Assembly (NCBI GenBank): GCA_051867615.1
Contig: JBJDYU010000035.1
Span: 1-56,768 of the forward strand
Direction: 5' to 3'
Length of the DNA: 56,768 nt
DNA from: RGIG5472 sp051867615
GTDB taxonomy: Bacteria; Bacillota; Clostridia; Oscillospirales; Oscillospiraceae
Part shown: positions 43,422-56,768 of the stretch, piece by piece
How positions within the stretch are numbered: the stretch's first letter is position 1
Layout: each line of letters opens with the position of its first letter
Program-made: the position numbers and the translations under genes
The notes under the pieces: model-generated
Told to the model about the DNA's origin: nothing
Seen by the model: the letters and a program-made list of their open reading frames with translations, nothing else
Database searches by the model: none

Positions 43422-43838
43422 TTACTTCTTCTTCGGACGCTTCGCGCCGTACTTGGAGCGGGACTGCATACGGCCCTGAACGCCCTGGGCATCCAGCGTA
43501 CCGCGGATGATGTGGTAACGAACGCCAGGGAGGTCCTTGACACGGCCGCCGCGGATCATGACCACGGAGTGCTCCTGCAGGGAGTGGCCCACGCCGGGGA
43601 TGTAGGCGGTGACCTCGTAGCCGTTGGTCAGGCGCACACGGGCGATCTTACGCAGAGCGGAGTTGGGCTTCTTGGGGGTGGCCGTTCTCACTGCGGTGCA
43701 GACGCCGCGCTTCTGAGGAGAAGGAAGATCAGTCTCCTTGTTCTTCAGAGTGTTGAGACCGAACTGCATGGCGGGAGAAGCGGACTTGTAGGAAGCCTGC
43801 TGTCTGCCCTGCTTGACCAGCTGATTGAAAGTAGGCAT
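43422..43838 (-). CDS. rpsL: 30S ribosomal protein S12
   Basis: 138-residue decoding-centre protein. The conserved KKPNSALRKIARVRLTNG and PGVGHSLQEHSVVMIRGG stretches are intact. The streptomycin-site lysines look wild type (PKKPNSA and VKDLPGVRYH). The ATG at 43838 follows AAAGGAG. It lies 93 bases downstream of the L7Ae-like gene. Confidence 0.98.
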   Translation of the reverse strand: MPTFNQLVKQGRQQASYKSASPAMQFGLNTLKNKETDLPSPQKRGVCTAVRTATPKKPNSALRKIARVRLTNGYEVTAYIPGVGHSLQEHSVVMIRGGRVKDLPGVRYHIIRGTLDAQGVQGRMQSRSKYGAKRPKKK

Positions 43839-43931
43839 ATTGTTCTCCTTTCTGAAAGATTTTGCCGATGAATGATTCATCTGATATGTTTTACGGAAAT
43901 CCGGCAGGATATTCCGGTAAAACCAGTTTTT

Positions 43932-44174
43932 TCAGCCAAGCTCAGCCGCGGCCGCGGCGCCCACGGCAAGGCCGCAGGCCTCGCCCAGCTCCTTCATGGA
44001 GCCTCCGTCCAGGGCGGGAACGCCCCGCTCCCGGCACAGCGCGCGCAGCGGCGCCAGCAGCGCCTCGTCCGCGTCCCGGGCGAAAAACACCCGCTGCGCT
44101 TCTCCGCTTCGCACCGCCCGGACCGTCTGCTTCAGGCCCGTGACGCGGCGCCCCGTTTTCAGCTCCTTTGGCAC
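43932..44174 (-). CDS. L7Ae/L30e-like RNA-binding protein
   Basis: 80-residue protein of the L7Ae family, which binds kink-turn RNA; the B. subtilis counterpart in this place is YbxF. Visible parts: LKQTVRAVRSGEAQRVFFARDAD, then VPALDGGSMKELGEACGL. The start is a GTG at 44174, supported by AAGGAGG at ideal spacing; longer frames need a TTG. First gene of the str operon here, with a consensus promoter in front. Confidence 0.85.
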   Translation of the reverse strand: MPKELKTGRRVTGLKQTVRAVRSGEAQRVFFARDADEALLAPLRALCRERGVPALDGGSMKELGEACGLAVGAAAAAELG

Positions 44175-44220
44175 TGCGCCGGCCTCCTTTTCGGATTCGG
44201 CTGATTGGCATAACAAAACC

Positions 44221-44274
44221 CACGGGCAAACCCGTGCGAATTAGAATTATAACAGAAGTCGTCCAGACCGTCAA
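44221..44274 (-). promoter_or_regulatory. str operon promoter and 5' hairpin
   Basis: TTGACG (44269-44274), 17-nt spacer, TATAAT (44246-44251) on the minus strand. Right at the expected 5' end the RNA forms CACGGG-TTTG-CCCGTG (44221-44236), followed by GGTTTTGTT, which looks like a weak terminator or a stabilising 5' hairpin. Confidence 0.8.
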
Positions 44275-44350
44275 GTCCCTGTTCCCCAATAAATTTCCGA
44301 CTTTTCTCCGGCTTTCCGTCGTTTTTGCCAGAAAGACCGCCAAACGCCGC

Positions 44351-44381
44351 GTCAGCCCTCCGCCGCTGGCGGAGGGCTGAC
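44351..44381 (-). terminator. Hairpin after rpoC
   Basis: A perfect 14-bp GC-rich stem (44351-44364 with 44368-44381) with a 3-base loop, but no T-run directly after it on the minus strand. Probably reduces read-through from rpoBC into the str operon. Confidence 0.6.
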
Positions 44382-44411
44382 GAAAAAGGCGGTTACAGGG
44401 GGGAAATGGTA

Positions 44412-48287
<3,876 letters not shown>

Positions 48288-48305
48288 AAATCTCTCTCCC
48301 CTTTC

Positions 48306-52022
<3,717 letters not shown>

Positions 52023-52208
52023 ATCTCACGCAACCTTTCTTTTCGGTCTTGAAAGCCGCTTCCGGCTTTGGCTCGCTCAATCGTCCCCTTGAGTGACACG
52101 CTCGGGCCGGTTGTTAAAAATATCCGGCCCCCTCTTGTACTTTCCTGCGCAGAATGCTATACTCAGTACATAGAAAGTGGGGCGATATCCCCCAGTATCA
52201 CACATAGG
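52023..52208 (-). other. rpoB leader with several hairpins
   Basis: About 186 nt between the predicted start and rpoB. Stems seen: GGGCCGG/CCGGCCC (52104-52110 with 52124-52130, loop of 13) and AAAGCCG/CGGCTTT (52052-52058 with 52063-52069). A 42-codon frame (52077-52205) begins 3-4 bases from the predicted start point without a ribosome site; coding is doubtful. Confidence 0.5.
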
Positions 52209-52214
52209 TAAATC

Positions 52215-52243
52215 ATTCTACCATGCCGTTTTCCGGGTGTCAA
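52215..52243 (-). promoter_or_regulatory. rpoBC promoter
   Basis: TTGACA (52238-52243), 17-nt spacer, TAGAAT (52215-52220) on the minus strand. Confidence 0.85.
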
Positions 52244-52319
52244 GGGAAAACCGTGGTTTTCCGGGAAGTTTTTCCCGGATTTTTTCATTCTTCCGCAGAA
52301 ACGCGCCAAAGCGCGCGAT

Positions 52320-52351
52320 AAATAAGCCCGGACCGAAGTCCGGGCTTATTT
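52320..52351 (-). terminator. Terminator of the MetH/MetF-like fusion gene
   Basis: A perfect 14-bp stem (52320-52333 with 52338-52351) with a CGAA loop, between the fusion gene and the rpoB promoter. Confidence 0.8.
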
Positions 52352-52363
52352 TTATATGTAACA

Positions 52364-54133
52364 TTACCCCTTTTGGATCTCCTCCAGGATGCGGGTCATC
52401 AGCCCCACCCGGCGGAAAGGCGTCATAAGGTAGAGTCCGTCGCTGTAAGGCGCGGTCTCCCGGGCGATGCGGGCGGAAATGGTGACAGCCAGCTCCTCCC
52501 CGGCCTCCTTGTCCTTTCCCTCGTACAGGGCCACGATCTCGTCGCAGACCTGTATGCCGGAGATCTCGTTGTTGAGGAAGCAGGCGTTGCGGTAACTGAC
52601 CACCGGGAAGATGCCGCCCAGTATCTTCCCTTTCAGCGTGCTGCGCGCCAGCTTCAGGTTCTCCAGCGCCTCCGCCGAGAGGATGGGCTGGGTCAGAAAG
52701 CCGGTGACGCCGGCGGCTTCCTTGTCCTGAGCCAGCTTCAGCTGGATCTCAAAGTTCCGGGCGTTCAGATTCAGCGCGGCGAAGATGCGGAAGGGCGACT
52801 GCAGCGTGGTCTCGTTCAGGCCGCTGACAAAGCGGGCCAGCTTGCGGGAGTTGAAATTATAGACGCTCTTGACCTCGTCCCGGTGCTCGGTGGGAATGGG
52901 GTCGCCGGTGACCAGCAGCACGTTGTGCACGTCCTCCATGGCCAGCCCCAGCAGCAGCGCCTTGATGGCGTTCAGGTTCCTGTCCCGGCAGGTCATGTGG
53001 GGCAGCGGCTCCACGCCCAGCTCCCGCTTGATCTTGCAGGAGAGCAGGCTGCTGTCCGCCCGGGGCCGTCCCACCGGGCAGTCGGCGATGGTGATGACGT
53101 CGGCCCCTGCCGCGTGGAGGCGCTTCACACCCTCCATGAACCGGGCCGGATCGTCGTCCGCCGGCGGGTCCAGCTCCACGGCGATGACCCGTTGGCCGCT
53201 GTCGAGCTTATCCGCGAGAGGATTCGCGGCGGCTTGCCTGCGCTGCTCCACAGCCCTTTCATGGCGCGCCGCTGCCGCGGCAGGGCCGCGGCCCGCCAAC
53301 GCGGCGGCGGTGGCGGCGATATGGGCGGGCGTGGTGCCGCAGCAGCCGCCGAGGATGGCCGCGCCCGCCTGGGCGATCTGGGCCATTTTCTGGCCGAAAT
53401 AGCCGGGTTTTCCCTGATACACCGTCCGCCGGCCCAGCACCGTGGGATAGCCGGCGTTGGGCATGACCGAGAGCGTGACCCCCTCGAGGTCCAGCCCCCG
53501 GATGAACTCCAACAAATGATGAGGGCCGGAGACGCAGTTGAAGCCCACCGCGTCCACCTCCGGCAGCGCCGCCGTGTGGCGGAACAGCTCCTGCCCCAGC
53601 CGGCCCTCCCGGGTGATCCCGTCGGAGCCCACGGCGTAGGAGACGAGAAGGAAGGCGTCGGGGCAGAGGTCTTTCAGATGGCGGGCCAGCTCCGCCACGC
53701 CCTCGTCGGTGGGCAGCGTCTCCGCCACGAAATGCCGCAGGCCCTGCTCGAGAAAAATATCCGCCTGACGGCAGTAATTTTCCGCCATGGACAGCTCCTT
53801 GCCCTGGGGCGCGGGGCCGATATCCGCGAAAACAAAGGCGTCAAAGGGCCGGGCAGCCTCCAGCGCCAGACGGCAGCCCGCTTTGATGAGCTCCCGGGCC
53901 TGGGCCTCCTGCCCACGGGCCAGGTCCACTCCCACGGAGAATGTGTTGGTCTTGATAGCCCGGCAGCCCGCTTCCAGATAGGCCCGGTGGATGGCGGCGA
54001 CCTCGTCGGGATGGTCCAGATTGGCCCGCTCGCAGCGCTCGTCCTCCCGGCCCGGGAGGGCGGCGAAATAGGTGCCCATGGCGCCGTCGAACAGCAGCGG
54101 CGCGCCCTGCTTCAAATATGTCCTGATATCCAT
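52364..54133 (-). CDS. Bifunctional homocysteine S-methyltransferase / methylenetetrahydrofolate reductase
   Basis: 589 residues in two domains. The N-terminal homocysteine methyltransferase barrel (1-285) has the zinc cysteines: the first in GFNCVSGP and the pair in LGGCCGTTP. The C-terminal MetF barrel (about 310-589) starts VIAVELDPPADDD and has the LLVTGDP segment. Together they would reduce methylene-THF and handle the methyl transfer to homocysteine, as in B. subtilis YitJ; whether the N-terminal part works with a cobalamin partner is open. GGGAGCT precedes the ATG. No S-box is seen upstream. Confidence 0.92.
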   Translation of the reverse strand: MDIRTYLKQGAPLLFDGAMGTYFAALPGREDERCERANLDHPDEVAAIHRAYLEAGCRAIKTNTFSVGVDLARGQEAQARELIKAGCRLALEAARPFDAFVFADIGPAPQGKELSMAENYCRQADIFLEQGLRHFVAETLPTDEGVAELARHLKDLCPDAFLLVSYAVGSDGITREGRLGQELFRHTAALPEVDAVGFNCVSGPHHLLEFIRGLDLEGVTLSVMPNAGYPTVLGRRTVYQGKPGYFGQKMAQIAQAGAAILGGCCGTTPAHIAATAAALAGRGPAAAAARHERAVEQRRQAAANPLADKLDSGQRVIAVELDPPADDDPARFMEGVKRLHAAGADVITIADCPVGRPRADSSLLSCKIKRELGVEPLPHMTCRDRNLNAIKALLLGLAMEDVHNVLLVTGDPIPTEHRDEVKSVYNFNSRKLARFVSGLNETTLQSPFRIFAALNLNARNFEIQLKLAQDKEAAGVTGFLTQPILSAEALENLKLARSTLKGKILGGIFPVVSYRNACFLNNEISGIQVCDEIVALYEGKDKEAGEELAVTISARIARETAPYSDGLYLMTPFRRVGLMTRILEEIQKG

Positions 54134-54225
54134 AGCTCCCGATCTCTTTCCCGCAGCCGCGCGGCGTTTCCGCGCAGCCGCCCCTCTTTATATGTATGCG
54201 TGTCCGCATAGTTGCAGATACGTAC

Positions 54226-54254
54226 AGTATACCAGCTTCCCGGCCCGGGCGCAA
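54226..54254 (-). promoter_or_regulatory. Promoter of the MetH/MetF-like fusion gene
   Basis: TTGCGC (54249-54254), 17-nt spacer, TATACT (54226-54231) on the minus strand. The leader of about 90 nt has a small ATGCG/CGCAT hairpin (54195-54210). Confidence 0.55.
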
Positions 54255-54285
54255 GGATTCTCCTGCCGCGCGGCGGGACAAAAAA

Positions 54286-54304
54286 GGAGCGGCTGTGCCG
54301 CTCC
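54286..54304 (-). terminator. Terminator of the XRE gene
   Basis: GGAGCGGC-TGT-GCCGCTCC (54286-54293 with 54297-54304) followed by TTTTTT on the minus strand. Confidence 0.85.
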
Positions 54305-54307
54305 CTT

Positions 54308-54547
54308 TCATTTCTTCGGTGGATAGGGCTTTTTCTCGTCCGTCCTGCCCAGCAGATAGTCCACGCTGACGCCGTAGAAGTCCGCCAGCTTCATCAGCAC
54401 CTCCACCGGATAGTTCAGCACCCCGATCTCATACTGTGAATAGGTGTTCTGTTTGACGTTCAGGTATTCCGCTATCTGCTTTTGCGTATAGCCGCCGTCT
54501 ATCCGGAGATTGCGGATCGTTTCAAATTTCAAAACTTCATAGCGCAT
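54308..54547 (-). CDS. Small XRE-family helix-turn-helix regulator
   Basis: 79-residue Cro/CI-type DNA-binding protein. The helix-turn-helix is at about 19-60: YTQKQIAEYLNVKQNTYSQYE, then LADFYGVSVDYLLGR, the usual XRE ending. No second domain. It is divergent from a 50-residue ORF, with two copies of a 17-bp palindrome between them, the likely binding sites; it probably represses both itself and that ORF. The region is more AT-rich than its surroundings. Confidence 0.9.
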   Translation of the reverse strand: MRYEVLKFETIRNLRIDGGYTQKQIAEYLNVKQNTYSQYEIGVLNYPVEVLMKLADFYGVSVDYLLGRTDEKKPYPPKK

Positions 54548-54572
54548 GATATCACCCAGCCAAAGTATGGGC

Positions 54573-54614
54573 TATCTCAAAATAAGATATTGTATTCTAT
54601 CTTGTTTTAAGATA
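54573..54614. promoter_or_regulatory. Twin 17-bp operators between the XRE gene and the 50-codon ORF
   Basis: TATCTCAAAATAAGATA (54573-54589) and TATCTTGTTTTAAGATA (54598-54614) are near-identical inverted copies of one palindrome, 25 bases apart. The second fills the spacer of a plus-strand promoter, TTGTAT (54590-54595) and TAAAAT (54613-54618), 17 apart. The centre-to-centre distance allows paired dimer binding. Confidence 0.75.
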
Positions 54615-54640
54615 AAATATGATGGCTGGGAGGTGAGTTT

Positions 54641-54793
54641 ATGCCGGATTATGAAACACTGTACTTCCGACTTTTCGCCGCGGCGGCGGACGCGGTGGAG
54701 GCGCTGGAGCGTCTGGACATCGGCAGGGCGAAGGAGCTTCTGATACAGGCCCAGCAGGAGGCGGAGGAGCGGTACCTCTCGGAGGATGAATGA
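54641..54793 (+). CDS. 50-residue acidic helical protein, unknown function
   Basis: Begins MPDYETLYFRLFAAAADAVEAL and ends EERYLSEDE; strongly helical, with heptad-like Leu/Ala spacing (EALERLDIGRAKELLIQAQQEAEE) that could form a helical hairpin. GGGAGGTGAG precedes the ATG and a good promoter and terminator frame the gene. Small proteins of this look occur in Clostridia, often in phage-like or mobile regions, but I cannot name a family. Controlled most likely by the divergent XRE protein. Confidence 0.75.
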   Translation: MPDYETLYFRLFAAAADAVEALERLDIGRAKELLIQAQQEAEERYLSEDE

Positions 54794-54794
54794 A

Positions 54795-54823
54795 AAAAGG
54801 GAGCGGCTGAGCCGCTCCCTTTT
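54795..54823. terminator. Bidirectional terminator between the 50-codon ORF and ferritin
   Basis: A perfect 13-bp stem (54795-54807 with 54811-54823) with a TGA loop, A-run before and T-run after. Shares the AGCGGCTGNGCCGCTCCC core with the stems at 2571 and 54286. Confidence 0.88.
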
Positions 54824-54844
54824 GCATCGTTATTCCGCTCCGCT

Positions 54845-55363
54845 TTACGCCTGCTCGTCGGAGGTATTGGGGGCGGTATAGGTACGGCCCGCATACTCCT
54901 GATCCAGCAGGTAAAGGCCCCTGGGGTCGTTGCCAAAGAGCTTGTAGCGGCTGACCATGGTGTCGGCGTTGTCCTCTTCCTCCATCTGCTCGTTGACGAA
55001 CCAGTCCAGGAACTTCATGGTGCGGAAGTCCTTTGCCTCATGGGCCTCGCGGTAGATGGCGTTGATCAGGCCCGTCACATAGCGCTCATGCGCCGCGGCA
55101 GCCACCAGCGGGTCCAGCACGGTGCTGAAGACCTTGTCCGGCTTGTCGATGGCTTCCAGCGTGACCTTCAGGTTGTTGCTCTGCATATAGCGGATGAACT
55201 CCAGGGCGTGGTCCCGCTCCTCCTGGGCCTGGATCATGTAGTAATTGGCGTAGCCGTCCAGATCCTGATCGTCATAGAAGTTGGCGATGTCCAGATACAG
55301 GTAGGCGCTGTAAAATTCCTTGTTGACCTGCTGATTCAGCAGCGCGGCGATCTTGTCGTTCAT
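54845..55363 (-). CDS. Ferritin
   Basis: 172-residue non-haem ferritin subunit that oxidises and stores iron in a 24-mer. Ferroxidase ligands fit: Glu16, Glu49, His52, Glu93 and Gln126/Glu129. The C-terminus is extended and ends in TAPNTSDEQA. AAAGGGG precedes the ATG. A TTGACA lies at 55399-55404 but its -10 partner is unclear. No DtxR-like box is visible near it. Confidence 0.95.
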   Translation of the reverse strand: MNDKIAALLNQQVNKEFYSAYLYLDIANFYDDQDLDGYANYYMIQAQEERDHALEFIRYMQSNNLKVTLEAIDKPDKVFSTVLDPLVAAAAHERYVTGLINAIYREAHEAKDFRTMKFLDWFVNEQMEEEDNADTMVSRYKLFGNDPRGLYLLDQEYAGRTYTAPNTSDEQA

Positions 55364-55527
55364 AATGGTCCCCTTTCTAATTAAGCAATCAGTTGATATG
55401 TCAAAGGTTATTCTGGCCGGTCCGGCACTGCGGCAGATGGCTGCATACCGCCGTCCTCAGTTTGATGCGGTCTGCGGCGCAGTCCGCTCATGCGCCGGTC
55501 TGGCACGGCGCCCCGCAAGGGCGCTCT

Positions 55528-56205
55528 TTATTTCATACATACGAGCTTCGCTTCACGGATCAGGCGCTCCAGATCCAGCGGACGTATCGCTTCCATCGTG
55601 ACAACGTCAACGCCGTTTTCATCGCGCCTGCCAACGGCACGGTAGGCCATGGGCGGAAGGATGACTTCGTTTTCTCCATTGTCCTCCAGCGGAAGAACGG
55701 GCAGGCCGACGGCGACATGAAGCTCGAGGATCTGATCCGGTTTTCTGTAGTTTTCCCTGCCGTAATCAATGAGCTGGCCGGTCGTGCTGGTCGAAGTCAA
55801 ACCCAGCAAGTCGACCGTATCGCCAATCCGAAAATCCTTCACGGCAAAACGTTTGTCGACGTTCCGGATAAGCCGCATTTCACGGGGCGTGGGCCGCATG
55901 GCGCGGCAGATACGGTAAATATCCTCCACCGCCTGCCCGAGCATCGCATTTTTTGCCGTGTCAGAGAGAAGCTCCGGTGTTCTGCGCCGATAGCTCTCAT
56001 ACAGCTCCATCGCGTCGATCCCGGCGGAACAGAAACGTCTTTCCGGTGTCTGTTCTTCCGCCTCACGGAGAATGCCGCGGTTGTTGTTCCATACGATCTC
56101 CAGACATTCATCCAATGCGCTTTTGTTTTTCCACAGAAACGCGTTTATGATGAGGTAATCTGCACCGGTATAAAACCACAGGCTGGTCTTCAGCGCATTG
56201 CTCAT
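55528..56205 (-). CDS. Predicted mono-ADP-ribosyltransferase (R-S-E class)
   Basis: 225-residue protein with the pattern of bacterial toxin-type ADP-ribosyltransferases, which move ADP-ribose from NAD to a target. Near the start WFYTGADYLIINAFLW matches the family's YT..Y..IN..L helix. Then come the NAD-binding Arg114 in LIRNV, the STS motif (Ser138-Thr139-Ser140 in LTSTST), and the catalytic E-x-E, Glu178-Asn179-Glu180, followed by VILPP. The family ending V.ME is also seen (VVTMEA). There is no signal peptide or delivery domain, so it acts inside the cell or needs a partner. The ATG at 56205 has AAAGGA. Composition is more AT-rich than that of the adjacent rubrerythrin. The class assignment rests on motifs only. 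Confidence 0.75.
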   Translation of the reverse strand: MSNALKTSLWFYTGADYLIINAFLWKNKSALDECLEIVWNNNRGILREAEEQTPERRFCSAGIDAMELYESYRRRTPELLSDTAKNAMLGQAVEDIYRICRAMRPTPREMRLIRNVDKRFAVKDFRIGDTVDLLGLTSTSTTGQLIDYGRENYRKPDQILELHVAVGLPVLPLEDNGENEVILPPMAYRAVGRRDENGVDVVTMEAIRPLDLERLIREAKLVCMK

Positions 56206-56265
56206 AAAAAATTCCTTTCGCCGTGAAGCAAAAACAGAAGCTGCCCGTCCGCAGGAGGAAAAACA

Positions 56266-56287
56266 GGGCGGGAGCACGCTCCCGCCC
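56266..56287 (-). terminator. Terminator of the rubrerythrin gene
   Basis: GGGCGGGAGC/GCTCCCGCCC (56266-56275 with 56278-56287) followed by a T-run on the minus strand. Confidence 0.85.
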
Positions 56288-56301
56288 CACATGGAGCAAA
56301 A

Positions 56302-56768
56302 TTACTTGAAGAACCGCTCCAGCATACCCCGCAGGGCCACGCCATGGCGGGCCTCGTCGCGGGCCATCTCGTGAACGGTGTCGTGGATGGCGTCGAGGCC
56401 GTTCTTCTTCGCGCAGACAGCCAGATCCACCTTGCCCTGGGTCGCGCCGAACTCGCAGTCCACGCGCCAGGCCAGGTTCTTCTTGGTGCAGGCGGTCATG
56501 TTGGGCTCCAGCTCCTCGCCCAGCAGCTCCGCGAACTTCGCGGCGTGCTCGGCCTCCTCATAGGCGGCCTTCTCCCAGTACAGGCCGATCTCGGGATAGC
56601 CCTCGCGGTGGGCGATGCGGGCCATGCAGAGATACATACCGACCTCGCTGCACTCGCCGTTGAAGTTCGCCATCAGCTGCTCGCGGATATACTTCTTATC
56701 CTCCTCGCTGATGTCGGGGTTGTTCTTCACGGTCTTGGCATAGATGCCGTACTCATGCTCGGCGGCGA
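56302..56768 (-). CDS. Rubrerythrin family protein (partial, N-terminus outside the window)
   Basis: The C-terminal 154 or so residues of a reverse-type rubrerythrin, a peroxide-reducing di-iron protein of anaerobes. The frame is open to the window edge (AAEHEYGIYAKTVKNN), so the apparent GTG start at 56730 is internal. Di-iron ligands are seen in NGECSEVGMY, EEAEHAAKF and ARDEARHGVAL. A rubredoxin domain would lie upstream, outside the window. Located beside ferritin, it fits an oxidative-stress and iron neighbourhood. Confidence 0.9.
   Translation of the reverse strand, partial: AAEHEYGIYAKTVKNNPDISEEDKKYIREQLMANFNGECSEVGMYLCMARIAHREGYPEIGLYWEKAAYEEAEHAAKFAELLGEELEPNMTACTKKNLAWRVDCEFGATQGKVDLAVCAKKNGLDAIHDTVHEMARDEARHGVALRGMLERFFK

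Noticed and set aside
52077..52205. 42-codon upstream ORF in the rpoB leader as a gene
   Set aside because: No ribosome site, begins 3-4 bases from the predicted transcription start, and its sequence follows the folded leader; noted in the leader entry instead.
54134..54280. SAM riboswitch upstream of the MetH/MetF-like fusion gene
   Set aside because: The S-box core and its long helices are not seen; the leader is too short, with only small hairpins.
56302..56730. Rubrerythrin as a complete 142-residue gene starting at GTG 56730
   Set aside because: The frame stays open to the window edge with typical rubrerythrin sequence, so the gene is truncated by the window rather than starting there.

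Overview
The window looks like a GC-rich Gram-positive anaerobe of the class Clostridia, most likely an Oscillospiraceae/Ruminococcaceae gut bacterium of the Oscillibacter, Dysosmobacter or Lawsonibacter kind. The evidence is the str and rpoBC operons, strong AGGAGG ribosome sites, TTGACA/TATAAT promoters, reverse-type rubrerythrin, ferritin, a FeoAAB iron uptake operon, a YedE/DUF3343 selenium cluster, and DUF4830 and DUF5758 proteins. The genus is inference. Most genes lie on the minus strand.

Layout. 1-2.5 kb: guaA with a long, highly structured leader, then a TGCA-rich intergenic stretch and a 28-residue membrane peptide gene. 2.6-5.1 kb: an ABC exporter pair. 5.2-9.3 kb: a probable MITE of about 158 bp inserted at the stop codon of a DUF3343 gene, followed upstream by a TusA-like protein, a YedE transporter, a LysR regulator and a divergent cysteine desulfurase-like gene (selenium/sulfur handling). 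9.4-10.5 kb: a cytidylate kinase-like gene and tRNA-Gln(CTG). 10.6-14.3 kb: FeoA-FeoA-FeoB and a Cys-rich peptide, facing a DtxR-family regulator, with five palindromes resembling its binding site. 14.3-20.3 kb: a PfkB kinase, DUF2461, a GNAT acetyltransferase, FtsK/SpoIIIE and UppP. 20.3-30.4 kb: a long housekeeping run, greA-lysS-(SpoU methylase)-dprA-topA-trmFO-plsX-acpP-rnc. 30.5-36.3 kb: a hypothetical gene, an EnvC-like peptidase with FtsX and FtsE, a PucR/CdaR regulator and an RsuA-type pseudouridine synthase. 36.4-39.3 kb: a DUF4830 protein, a MATE transporter and a pentapeptide-repeat/DUF5758 protein. 39.4-52.2 kb: tuf, fusA, rpsG, rpsL, an L7Ae-like gene, rpoC and rpoB. 52.3-56.8 kb: a fused homocysteine methyltransferase/MTHF reductase, a small XRE regulator facing a 50-residue ORF across twin operators, ferritin, a predicted ADP-ribosyltransferase and a rubrerythrin cut by the window edge.

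How the genes work together. DtxR boxes tie the feo genes and the regulator into one iron or manganese switch; ferritin and rubrerythrin at the far end store iron and remove peroxide. The YedE/TusA/DUF3343/desulfurase set probably delivers activated selenium or sulfur. The rest is core growth machinery (transcription, translation, lipid and wall precursors, chromosome translocation, cell-division signalling). The most unusual items are the structured guaA leader, the MITE, the lone ADP-ribosyltransferase, the XRE/50-residue module with duplicated operators, and the TGCA-rich tract. No CRISPR array, rRNA gene, complete IS or prophage is visible.
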